From Nigrospora sphaerica (taxonomy: Eukaryota; Ascomycota; Sordariomycetes; Amphisphaeriales; Apiosporaceae): DNA of 64,000 bases. The position numbers and the translations under genes were made by a program. Shown piece after piece: positions 1-9,036 of this stretch. The stretch spans positions 1,364,001 to 1,428,000 of the forward strand of contig JAGVVL010000027.1 in NCBI GenBank assembly GCA_018287875.1. The letters are read 5' to 3'. Within the stretch, counting starts at the first letter, position 1. Every line of letters starts with the position of its first letter. A model generated the notes under the pieces. The model worked only from the letters and a program-made list of their open reading frames with translations, searched no databases and had not been told where the DNA came from.

Positions 1-1
1 G

Positions 2-841
2 CTCGATGGCGCCCTCGACCAGTTCCGACACAGCATTGCCTCCCACGACACGGGATTCCCTTTGCGACTAGTTGCATGCCTCTCCTTGTTTGCGGACCAC
101 GGCTTACCGGGGCTCGCTGCCATCTTCCTCCAGTACGCCCATCACGCGCTGTGTCTCGTGCTGTCGCCAGCGCATCCTTTTTCCATCATTGTAAGCCATT
201 TACGGGCCATGGTATCGAAAGACGGGGTGATGGACCGCGCCTGGGATCTCGTGGCCCGGTATTCCGATCTGCTCTGGCAATGGTCCGACCCCCACCCGAC
301 GACTGCCCATCCCTCGGAGCCTATCCCCATGCTTACCGAGCTTGCCTGGGACCTGTCCCGCGGTGTGGACCGCGACTTCGTGATGCCGCTCGCCGAGAGG
401 TCGCAGGCGCTGGGGTGGGCGTCCAGTCACTTCTCGGTCGGCATGGCGGCCGCCCAGATTCAGTTGACGCAGCGCATCTACGGCGCCGCCCGCCGCGTCG
501 TCGAGGACCTGCTCCCCCGCCTTAACCCCGCTACCGAGCCCCTCGACCTCGCTCTCGCCTACCGCAAGCGCTGGCAGATCAGCCGCGCCGAGGCCCAGCA
601 CGCGCAGAGTTACGCGGATGCGCGTACCTATGTCGACTTCTGCCGTCACTCGCTTGGCCCGGACCATTATATGACGGTCCGGGCCGCCGACGACTACGCG
701 AACTACCTTATTGCTGACAGGACTGCACAGCCGCGTGATGCCGGTCCGCGAAGGAGGCCTAACCCGGGTGGTGTGACACCGCCTTTTGAAGTGCAAGACA
801 AAGTCCCAGGGGACATCGCAGGAGTACTATCGTTAACATAA
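2..841 (+). CDS. C-terminal part of a Clr5-type/TPR-like fungal protein (truncated by the window edge)
   Basis: The frame is open from the first full codon of the window to a TAA at 839-841, so the gene begins upstream. The readable part (about 280 codons) is helical and Ala/Leu-rich. It contains FPLRLVACLSLFADHGL followed by a region ending LGPDHYMTVRAADDYANYL, which resembles one tetratricopeptide-like unit. From memory this layout is typical of the C-terminal half of ascomycete proteins with an N-terminal Clr5 domain; that domain itself would lie outside the window. The last 40 residues (Pro/Arg-rich) look unlike the rest and may be intron or decayed sequence. Function is unknown for most such proteins. 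The call depends on remembered family resemblance, so it is moderate only. Confidence 0.5.
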   Translation, partial: LDGALDQFRHSIASHDTGFPLRLVACLSLFADHGLPGLAAIFLQYAHHALCLVLSPAHPFSIIVSHLRAMVSKDGVMDRAWDLVARYSDLLWQWSDPHPTTAHPSEPIPMLTELAWDLSRGVDRDFVMPLAERSQALGWASSHFSVGMAAAQIQLTQRIYGAARRVVEDLLPRLNPATEPLDLALAYRKRWQISRAEAQHAQSYADARTYVDFCRHSLGPDHYMTVRAADDYANYLIADRTAQPRDAGPRRRPNPGGVTPPFEVQDKVPGDIAGVLSLT

Positions 842-957
842 GCAGATGTTTTCGAGCGTGAATGGTCATTATAGTCACAGGTGGTGCACTAGCAGGACAA
901 TGGCATGGCACTGCCAGGCGGCGTGACAGCGGCCAGGCACTTGGGCAACAGATAAGT

Positions 958-1155
958 TGGCATATAGTGTCATCTTATAATATAGCATCTTTGATGCAAT
1001 GCATAAGGAATGTACACTGGTTACAAGACAGGTGGTGGCAGCCATAGGTGTCTCAGATAGGGTTGAGCATAACTATGGCCTATGCGGCTGCCGTCTCGAG
1101 ATGAAAAGTATTTCAGTGAACGACAACTTAATAGCTAGACTTTCACTCTTTTTCA
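958..1155 (+). repeat. Dispersed repeat D, copy 1 (uninterrupted, 'empty site')
   Basis: About 200 bp that recur in inverted orientation at 21617-21940. Shared blocks include CAGGTGGTGGCAGCC, TATGGCCTATGCGGCTGC and CGACAACTT.ATAG. Most differences are transitions, with copy 1 the more A/T-rich, as expected after RIP-like decay. This copy lacks the MITE-A insertion that splits copy 2 and therefore shows the pre-insertion target site (AGTATTTCAGTG against AGATATC/TCAGTG). It lies in the spacer after the Clr5-like gene. The class of element is not recognised. Confidence 0.75.
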
Positions 1156-1243
1156 TTCTATCCTTCTTCACATTGCTTCCCTTAGTTAATCTATGATCAG
1201 TTGATGATTTGTCCACTGCACACCGTGACACACGCTCATATTC

Positions 1244-1562
1244 CGCCGCCGCGGCTAAAAGTGCGACCGCTTCTTCGACGCGCTTAAGCAAGCGCCCGAG
1301 GCCGACGACCTCAACGCCAACCTTATAGAGGCCGTGGAGCTGCCGCCGGGCGAATAAGCCTGCGGCTACGTCGTGATTTTCGGCGACACAGCCCACGCCC
1401 GCAGCGCCGATGGCTTCTGCACCACCCGCGGCCTACTCGGCGCCTACATGCTAGCCAGCGAAATCGCCACCCTCCTTGCCCGCCCGGCCGTCACGCTCAC
1501 CGGCGCCGTCGTCGAGGAGGCCCTGCGCCCCAGCGTCGCCGAGGGCCTAGCCCATCGCATAC
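1244..1562 (+). pseudogene. Relict of a FAD-dependent monooxygenase (C-terminal fragment)
   Basis: One frame reads as a fragment of about 105 codons broken by TAA at 1355-1357. After the stop comes VVIFGDTAHARSADGF, a decayed form of the GD-A-H-A motif that binds the FAD ribityl chain in class A flavoprotein monooxygenases, then RGLLGAYMLASEIATLLAR, typical of the helix after it. The flavin-binding N-terminus is missing and the reading ends at a C/G homopolymer near 1560-1580. A functional product is not expected. Assignment is from the motif only. Confidence 0.4.
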
Positions 1563-1912
1563 CCCCCACCCCCCCCCGGGGTCTTCCACGGGTATCTGGA
1601 TGCTTCATATCTTCCTTACTATCGTTAGCTCGCTCAAGTTGGACCACTCAGGCGGCTGGGAGACGAAATCTCGGAAATGGGAGTTGCCCGTGTATCCCGC
1701 TTTGTTTGAAATTGAGGATGCTCGGACAGAGAATGAATGAAAGGATGTACAAAAGTATACTACAGGACGATATCATACAAGCAGAAAATGTGTGTTAGAT
1801 GATAATCAAGAACAATCTTGATCTTTAAACGGCTAATACCTTATGAACTCGTATCATCACCTCCTCGGCCCTCTCCACCCTCCGCTTCCCTCGCCGCTGC
1901 CACCCTCCGCAG
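1563..1912. other. Gene-free spacer
   Basis: It begins with a C-run/G-run (about 1560-1580) and then becomes A/T-rich. No conserved frame, RNA gene or repeat was recognised. Confidence 0.5.
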
Positions 1913-2563
1913 CTACACCGGAGGGTCCACAAACTCGGGCTTGCGGCGTGCGGCGTCGTCACACGACCCGCAAAAGGCCAGGTCTGCCGGGTGGCTACCC
2001 TCCAGCTCTGTCCCTGGCTCGCGTAAAGTTCCCGGCCCGGTGTAGACGATGCCGTGCGAGGCCAGCCACTCGTGCCAAATACGGCTTGGCTCGGTGGCCT
2101 CGGTGCGGGGAGCGCCGTTCAGGATACGCCGGGTGATGGAGGCGGCGTCGGCGGCGTAGAAGAGGGGCGGGCCCGTCAGAATTTGGAACAGGAGCACGCC
2201 CAGCGTCCATCAGTCCGCCGCTTCCCCCGTCTCGGACGTCTCGCCGCCGCCAGTCCAGGACAAGCTCCGGCGCAGGGTACTCGGACGTCGATGGCCAGCC
2301 CCCGCCGTCGTCCTGCTGGCCTGGCGGGCGCGTCCGGGAAAGGCCGAACCCGGAGAGACTGACGTGACCCACGGCGTCCAGCATGACGTTCCCAGGCTTA
2401 AGCCAGCCGGTGGCGCCGTGGTACTCATGTAGGTAGCCTAGAGCGCACACGATTTCGGCGGCCAGAACCTGGGCTGTTTCGACGTCGAAACGCCCATTAG
2501 TTTGGAGGTAGTTAAGGACGTGGCCCCCGGGGATGAACGGTGCAATCAGCTCGATGTACGAAA
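1913..2563 (-). pseudogene. AGC-family (SCH9-like) protein kinase relict with dead catalytic motifs
   Basis: On the minus strand the C-lobe of an AGC kinase can be read: FIPGGHVLNYLQTNGRFDV, then an LKPGNVMLD catalytic loop, a GHVSLSGFGL stretch, an APELVLDW activation-loop end, and WTLGVLLFQILTGPPLF. The catalytic loop lacks the HRD aspartate (GWLKPGN instead of RDLKPEN) and DFG has become GFG. A frameshift lies near 2260-2280, and the DWWTLG tryptophan codon has become TGA. The N-lobe is absent. Order and spacing match SCH9/AKT-type kinases, in which this segment spans about 200 residues. It is the second of four consecutive relics in this region. Confidence 0.7.
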
Positions 2564-2867
2564 TGCATTACCCGGTTAAATGCCTGGTTGTGAGTAAATA
2601 CGAGCGTGGCTAGTTGCCTACCACTGCATTTCCAGCCGATATACATGCTCTATGCTGGTACGATGCCAGCCTTGTCACCCCTCCATCTTGTGTGAGATGT
2701 ACTTATTGGAGCACTCCCCGGTTATGCAGATATGGACAGCTAATTAGTCAATACCACAGTACGCTCTTGCCTTCTTGCATGCTATAGATGGACGGCACCC
2801 GCCCAGCTTGTCACCGCCGGGTTTAAAGCACCTGTCAGGGCCGCCTTCAATCACGGCGCAACTGTCG
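2564..2867. other. Gene-free spacer between two relics
   Basis: About 300 bp that may include the decayed 5' part of the kinase relict and the 3' end of the chitinase relict. No conserved frame or site was recognised. Confidence 0.4.
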
Positions 2868-4929
2868 TCACCGCCTGGGTCCCCGTGGGCGGGACCGTGC
2901 CCAGCGCAGCGGCACGTACTTGTGGTACGTGCTGTGCACGGTGTAGAAGTCGGCGAACGCGTGCCGCTGCGCGTCGGAGAAGGCGGGCGGGACGGCGGCA
3001 GCAAGGCTCGGCGCGGCGGGCGGCGGCAGGGCATCTTCGTCGCCGTCGCCGTCGCCGTCGCTGTCGTCGTCGCCGCCGCCGCCGCCCTGCAGGCGCCGGC
3101 GCCGACGGCCACAGGGGCCGTGGCCTGTGCAGGACAGCATGGGCCCCCCGCGGAGACGATAGCGCTCTCGACGCAGCTGTCCTTGATGAAGAAGGGAAGG
3201 TTAAAATAGACGTAGGTGTAGGTGTATGTTCTGACCGTGTGCCAGTCCCAGCCCATCAGCGCGCCGCAGCCGTTCTCCTCGTGGTGCAGGCTGTTACTGC
3301 CGTCTGCCGCCTAGCTACGGATGTCGTAGACCTCAAAATTCTAGCTCAAGCTGTCGTCCCGGAAGTGGCAGTCGGCCGCGGGCGCCGTAGCCGTCGGCTG
3401 GGCCGTCATTGGGGACGTCGTCGATGCGTGGTACAGAGAGTTGATGAGGAAGAACTCGTACGTGTGGATGGACGCGAGGTCCGCCGCCTCCGCGAAGGCC
3501 ATTGGGATGACGGGATCTAAGGTCGGGGGTGCCGTCATGGGGCGTGGGTTGGGCGTGACCGTAATCACGCCGGCTGCAAGACCACGCCGCCTATCACGGT
3601 CGTCGTGCGGGCGTGCGTCTGCGTCTGCGGCGGCGCCGTGTAAGTGTGCGAGCCAAAGACAATGGCGGCGCCAGTGTTAATCGTGGTCTCGGTCGCGCTG
3701 ATGATGGACGTGGTGCCGCTCGTGGTGCTGCACAGCGGGAGACGGAGGTCACTCAAAGTACCAGCGGCCGACGCTAGCGGAAGAACCCCCCACAGGAGGC
3801 GTTCGAATTGAACTTGAGGCGTGATGATCACAACAAAGAGGGGCGGCTGGATGGAACTTCGTAGCGTAATGCCCCCTTCGGTGTGGCTGGGGTTGAGCAA
3901 GACGCCCCAGACGGGAATGGCGGTGGTCGTAACTATTTTGACGCACTTTGGATCAGTACAAGGTGGCACCCACGCGCAAGGCGGTGGGGCGGGAGAGGGC
4001 TTGCAATACCGGGTGGGATCATGTCGCACTGCAGAGATCGTGGAAAGCGAGGTTCAAGTTATCCATTCGAAGGAAACAAAGGAAATCTGTCTGTAGGTGC
4101 AGTAGTACATATAGTAGCTCAGGACCCCTGTCACCATGTGAATCCTAGCATGTGAAGAGGAGCCACGTGACCTGGCAGGAGAGGCTAAGCCACATGAATA
4201 ACCTCATATTGCGACAAATCATGAGAACAGTGAGCCACGATACATAGACATCCGAAGGGTAGGTCGACGTTGTCCCGTCGCTGTGCGTGCTGGTGGCCTG
4301 GGTGAGGCTGGAGTAGGGAGATGGTCGTGGTCCAGGACGGGAAGGTGATTGTGGTTAGAGTTATGAGCGGCATCGGCGGCCGGACGAGAATCGCACCGGG
4401 CGCCGCCGTGGCCCGCGGGCTGAACGACGTCCGTAATGTTCGGGTCGATGTAGACCAGGCCGCCCGTGCTTCTGCCCCCGTCTTCCGCGCCGTTGCCCGT
4501 CTCAGACTGCAGGTCAACCGCCCAGTCGGCCGTGCCGAGAAAGTTGAGGTCAGGATAGAGCGCCCGGCGCGTGGCCTTATTGTCACGTTCCACATAGGAG
4601 ATTCATTGCGTATTGTTAAAGACAAGGATATTGAGGTACGAGCCCGAGTCCCATATCTTCTGCGCCGAAGGGTTCTGGTCTAGGATGAGGCCGATATCAT
4701 AGTCGGAGATGTACCCGGCCGTGTTGATGCACTGTCCGGGGTAGGTACCCGACTTAGGCCCCGTGTACGTGCACTGCTCGGTCCAGCAGCCCGGTATGGT
4801 CATCTGGAACGAGCTAGCATAGCTTCTGACGCCCATGACGATCATGTTAGACGGTACGCCGGCTTTGGTGATTATGGAGAGCTTGTTGATTGTCTCGGTT
4901 ATGTTAATGTGCAAGAGTAAAAGTTCCAT
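2868..4929 (-). pseudogene. Class V (subgroup C type) GH18 chitinase relict, C-terminal two thirds
   Basis: Minus-strand fragments appear in the order of large fungal killer-toxin-like GH18 chitinases. They are: the end of the GH18 barrel (VPSNMIVMGVRSYASSF, where family members have YGRSF), a Cys-containing GCWTEQCTYTGPKSG segment, ALYPDLNFLGTADWAVDLQ, Pro/Thr linkers (WPPMPL-type, TTAIPVWGVLLNPSHTEGG), and a C-terminal domain with GCGALMGWDWHT and FADFYTVHSTYHKYVPLRW. TGA at 4603-4605 replaces the Trp of a NTQW motif (G-to-A), and several frameshifts follow. The catalytic N-terminal half, including the DxxDxDxE motif, is missing. A CGCCGT-type microsatellite lies at about 3040-3090 inside it. 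Inactive. Confidence 0.75.
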
Positions 4930-5183
4930 ACGTATTGTTTATAAGACACACATCTCAGGTCGGCGTACTTTTTCTTGTAGTCTCACTGCCATTGTAGGTC
5001 ATAGGTCATACCTTGACACTTGGAGGCTAATATTCCTGGTTCAAACAGTGCCCGTAGGATCAAAATTCATGGGTGCTGATAAATATTCGTTCTCCAGCTG
5101 CTCAGGCGGGGCCATCCGTTCTTGTTTCATGTCTCCACCTCCTCGATAGTTTATATTTTTCAGTCTGCTGTCTCATTATATTC

Positions 5184-6400
5184 CTAGTTAGTTGCGATGT
5201 AGCGGCCGGCGATCTCCATAGAGTCTTGGCTCATGTATGCTAACGGGTGCAATATAGGAAAGTCGGATCGCAACAACATCTCCCGGGTGCCGTCCCTCCT
5301 CTCACCGTAGAAGCGGGGTTGGCGATAGCGTCGTACAATAGTGTACCTTGATAACGGGCTACGGCCGTCCACAAATTGCTTTATAGTGTAGCAATTCCGG
5401 GATGTAACTTACAAAGATTGAGTCGAACGTCGATGGTCGATGAGCACGTGGGAGTGTCCAAGTGTTCGCTGAGAACGTTCGTAAGACGTCGAGACACAAC
5501 CGCCCGCTCTCCCACGACGGACCACGAAGAGGAATCGTTGTGGTCCGTCCAGATATTTAAGTGGCGTAATTGTGGCATCTGACACACCGCCCGCAAGACA
5601 CGCGCCCATGTCCTGCATGCTGCTAACACGGTGCCCGTGTGGCGAGAAGCAACGGGCAGTAAGTCATCATCCTCAACCTTTAGGGCGCTGTATAAGGCCA
5701 GAAGGCGTAGTGTGATGTTGATGTCATGAACGTGAGGTTTTATATGCACAAAGCCGAGCCACAAGCGACTCTCCTTAGGTTGTCTCGTTAACGCATCCAA
5801 CGTGCCCAGGTCAGGAACCTCGATGGTTCCAGTTTCGGCGATCGTGGCACAGATATCAATGCACCTGTGATTATTAGCTTAGTGGCGATGAGATAAAAGC
5901 TTATTGTTGGTGCTTATATCTTCTTACACACTGTGAGGAGCGTGCGGACTCGGTTGTCGCAGTTCATAATGGCTGTCTCTTCACAGGGGCAGTGCGGCTC
6001 CCACGATGATTGCAGGCGAAGAATGGCCGCAGGGTTGTCATATCGGGATATTGTAGGGCTAATATGAAATGCCAAGGGCACTAATTCTGAGCGCGCAGGT
6101 TCGGACGGGTCAATACTGTAAATGCCTACCCCCACGGGGGGTGAAGACAAGAGGACAGGCGCATTCTGCCATGAGCGGATCGGGACAAGTGCGCATGGGA
6201 GCGGAGGAGAAGGAGGTAGATGGCGCGACGGATCTCAGGCGGTGTGAAAACCAGCCAGCTCTCAAACAGCGGGTGCGTGTTGGAGTCAGACACCTCGCTA
6301 ATGAAGAAATGTATGTCCCAAGGGTAGAAAGGAATGGTGGGCAAGGATTGAGGCGGCAGATGTTGGAAGGTAGATCCTTCCGATTAGTAAGCAAGCGTAG
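5184..6400 (-). pseudogene. Relict of an unnamed ascomycete protein family (F-box/2EXR-like start)
   Basis: Minus-strand pieces line up as one ancestral gene: an LPPEIR-type start (FTPPEIRRAIYLLLLRSHAH), the segment HCPCEETAIMNCDNRVRTLLTVC, then GTIEVPDLGTLDAL, a long block ending LRHLNIWTDHNDSSSWSV, and a tail VRRYRQPRF...SDFPILH. It is broken by a premature stop and frameshift near 6126-6150, a frameshift near 5381, and an apparent lost 5' splice site at 5917-5916. There the expected GTAAGC reads ATAAGC, while the acceptor CACAG is intact and splicing would restore the frame. I recall intact relatives in Sordariomycetes but know no function. Confidence 0.55.
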
Positions 6401-6588
6401 ATGATGATAAAGAAATGGCAACCAGATAAGTAAAAGTCCAAATGCGGGGAAATGGGCTGACCAGCTGTAAAATTGGGGATTTCTACGTACACGACAGGGA
6501 GAGACTGTTTGCTGCCAGCTCACCATCATAAAGTTCCATTTAACACTCCAGCCAGTCAACTTTACAGGCTTTGCTAAACATAACAACA

Positions 6589-7395
6589 ATGGTGGACTCT
6601 GTTGTCAAACTTGCCGTTCTTATCGACGCCGACAATGCGCAGGCCACGACGGTCGGGTTACTGCTGGCCGAGGTGGCCAAGTACGGCACCGCGTCGGTGA
6701 AGCGGGCCTACGGAGACTGGACGCAGACAAACCTCAAGGGCTGGAAGGACCAGCTGCTACGACACTCAATCCAGCCGATGCAGCAATTTTCGTACACGCA
6801 GGGCAAGAACGCAACAGACTCAGCCATGATTATCGACGCGATGGACCTCCTGTACACGCAGCGCTTTGGCGGATTCTGTATTGTGTCTAGCGACAGCGAC
6901 TTTACGCGACTCGCGCAGCGGATACGCGAGTCCGGGCAGGTGGTATACGGGTTTGGGGAGCGCAAGACGCCGAAGCCGTTCGTTGCGGCCTGCGACAAAT
7001 TCATCTACAGCGAGAACCTGGCGGTTGACAGCGCAGCGGCAGGGGTGACGCCACACCGGGGGCAAGCGATGTTGTCGCCCCGAATGCGGGCAGGCAGCGA
7101 GTCTGACGGCGCTGCGCTGGCAGCGGCTGCCCAGCAGCTCAGGGCCGCTGTCCGCGCCGTCGCTGAAGACGACGGCTGGTCCTCGCTTGCTCATGTTGGC
7201 AGCCTTGTCTTAAAGCAGCATCCGGACTTCGATCCACGCACATTTGGGTACGCAAAGCTAAGCGAGCTGATACACGCCACAGCTATTTTTGAGATGGCTC
7301 GCCGCGTCCCACACGAAGGCAAACCGCCGCTCGTTTACGTACGAGAGCTTGACAGAGCCACCGTCGGCTATACGGTACAAGCCGAGATATCGTGA
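6589..7395 (+). CDS. NYN-domain protein with C-terminal LOTUS/OST-HTH domain
   Basis: An intronless 268-aa protein. Residues 5-150 form an NYN (PIN-like nuclease) domain: KLAVLIDADNAQ with two acidic residues, then TDSAMIIDAMDLLY, and CIVSSDSDFTRLAQRIRESG. These carboxylates form the usual metal-binding pocket of LabA/MARF1-type NYN proteins. Residues about 175-255 (AVRAVAEDDGWSSLAHVGSLV...FDPRTFGYAKLSELI) match a LOTUS/OST-HTH winged-helix RNA-binding domain. The expected role is RNA binding or cleavage in the cytoplasm. The ATG at 6589 follows AACAACA; an upstream TTG at 6571 was not used. The two-domain layout is common in bacteria, and with no intron a bacterial origin is possible, though fungal relatives exist. 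It lies just upstream of the chitinase-containing graveyard and appears intact. Confidence 0.9.
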   Translation: MVDSVVKLAVLIDADNAQATTVGLLLAEVAKYGTASVKRAYGDWTQTNLKGWKDQLLRHSIQPMQQFSYTQGKNATDSAMIIDAMDLLYTQRFGGFCIVSSDSDFTRLAQRIRESGQVVYGFGERKTPKPFVAACDKFIYSENLAVDSAAAGVTPHRGQAMLSPRMRAGSESDGAALAAAAQQLRAAVRAVAEDDGWSSLAHVGSLVLKQHPDFDPRTFGYAKLSELIHATAIFEMARRVPHEGKPPLVYVRELDRATVGYTVQAEIS

Positions 7396-7480
7396 GCTTT
7401 GTATTTTCCAAATACAGCAATTTCTTCATTTGTAACATAGTCCATACCTAGTTAGAGTAGATTAAATAGCGTTAAATATA

Positions 7481-7500
7481 ACTAACTAACTAACTAACTA
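7481..7500. repeat. (ACTA)5 microsatellite
   Basis: Five tandem ACTA units, flanked by a short duplicated TAGTTA(G/A)AGTAGAT motif on either side. Confidence 0.9.
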
Positions 7501-8684
7501 GTTAAAGTAGATAGCATAGTATAGTGGTTAGAATACGCTGAGCTGAAATCCCTCTCTATATGCTGCTTCAATAGGTCTTAGGAAGTAAGCTTCAGTATAT
7601 AACCCGAGCGCCCCACGGGCGCACTTTAGCACCGTAGTTAGCGCAGCAGTTCCTCTCCCTTTACTCCGATCAATGGGACAATTTGTACCTGATCACTGAT
7701 GTCTCAGGCGAACCAAACAATACCTATCTACCAACACTTGACGGGACGCCACTCGGTGAGAGGTTCGTTTCTAAGCACACAAGATAGAGAGGCAAGGTGT
7801 GCTATATATGGATAGTGTCAACCGTGACATCCCAGGATTTAACAAGATGGACCGACGCTGACTATGCCCTTCCTCCCCCATGAGGCAGTGATTGGATCAG
7901 TTACGGAGGCCTCTCCTAAGACGTGGGTAAGGTGGTGTTACCGAACCTGGCAAGACTTGGGACCTGGGTCTGAAGCTATTGGCGCCTGCTGCTTGCTCTC
8001 CTTCATTGATCCAAACCGCTCTGGCCAGATCTAGACGCTTTCTAGTCAGTACAGACGAGAAATGGCCCATTTTTCTCGTGCTAGTGCCACATCCAATAGT
8101 GCCGGTCGTCGCCGGTCGCTCTTTAGGTGCTTTAGTACTCCAGTTAGGTTGTGGCACAGGCACTAGCGTCAGGAACAAGATGCACGCGTGGCCTTTTCAT
8201 CGCTTGAGGCCCGGCAGCTAATCGTTTTTGCGCGTGTTTTTTCGGAGAGAAACATCCCGTCAAGGGGCGAACCGCAGCCACAGGCGGCCCCACTGCACGT
8301 ACTAGAGCCTTGTCGGCAGCTTGAGAGCGCGCCAGCAGGGGCCCTTTGTCGCTGGCCCGCCCCGCGGTTCTGCGCAGGCGACGACCGACCAGTCTCGACC
8401 ACGTGTTAAACGACACTAACAATGGCGGGAAAACCGCTGGAAGGAGGCTGTCGATCCCTTTAATATGGGGCATGTCACGGCACGCAATTGGACAAGTCAG
8501 CAACTGATGGTAGATTGACTATGGATAACAACGCGAAGAACAAAAGAAGGCAGACCATGGTCCTGGTAGGCTCAAGGTACCTCGGTACCTTGAAAGGCAC
8601 AGACCAACCTTCCTGCCAGCGTCTACCGCTTGGGGCCAACATCAGTCCACAGCTACCAGAGCCGTCACAGCGCAATACCTTTTT

Positions 8685-8724
8685 CAGCTGAGCACCTTCC
8701 CAGCTGAGTACTTTACCAGCTGAG
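8685..8724. repeat. 16-bp tandem repeat around CAGCTGAG
   Basis: CAGCTGAG begins at 8685, 8701 and 8717, an exact 16-bp period, followed each time by (C/T)A. CAGCTG is an E-box palindrome. The tract lies about 320 bp upstream of the next start codon, so it could be regulatory. Confidence 0.7.
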
Positions 8725-9036
8725 CAATTTGTCAACTACTCTGTCCCATTCTCGGTCTTTTCTCCCCGCTCGCCGCATCTGGACTCTGAGTGAGGGTCTA
8801 CCCTGGACCGGTCCAGATTCGACTTCACCCATCGACCTCAGCTGCAATCACCACGGAAGCATCCAGCTTTCGTGTGGTGGCAAGATGGCTCCACAAAAGG
8901 GATCATCCGGCATCCGTACCGCGAGGGAGATGCTATATCAAGTACAGTCCCTGCTGTCGAGTTGGACATCACTCCTGGGACACCACCGCCTCCTCACAAT
9001 CTTCCCTGGCGTCGTGCTCACTTCAGATACGCAGTC

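Larger units (their letters stand above)
7396..9036. other. Gene-free spacer, 1.6 kb
   Basis: It holds an (ACTA)n tract at 7481-7500, a tRNA-Asp-like 5' fragment at about 7513-7534 (TAGTATAGTGGTTAG) without an acceptor-stem or T-arm partner, and a three-copy 16-bp repeat at 8685-8724. The last 300 bp should contain the promoter and leader of the gene starting at 9037. No coding frame was recognised. Confidence 0.5.

Noticed and set aside
6571..6588. TTG at 6571 as start of the NYN gene
   Set aside because: An ATG six codons downstream begins the conserved domain closely and needs no non-standard initiation.
7513..7590. Complete tRNA-Asp gene
   Set aside because: Only the D-arm/box A part matches; anticodon arm, T-arm and acceptor stem are absent.
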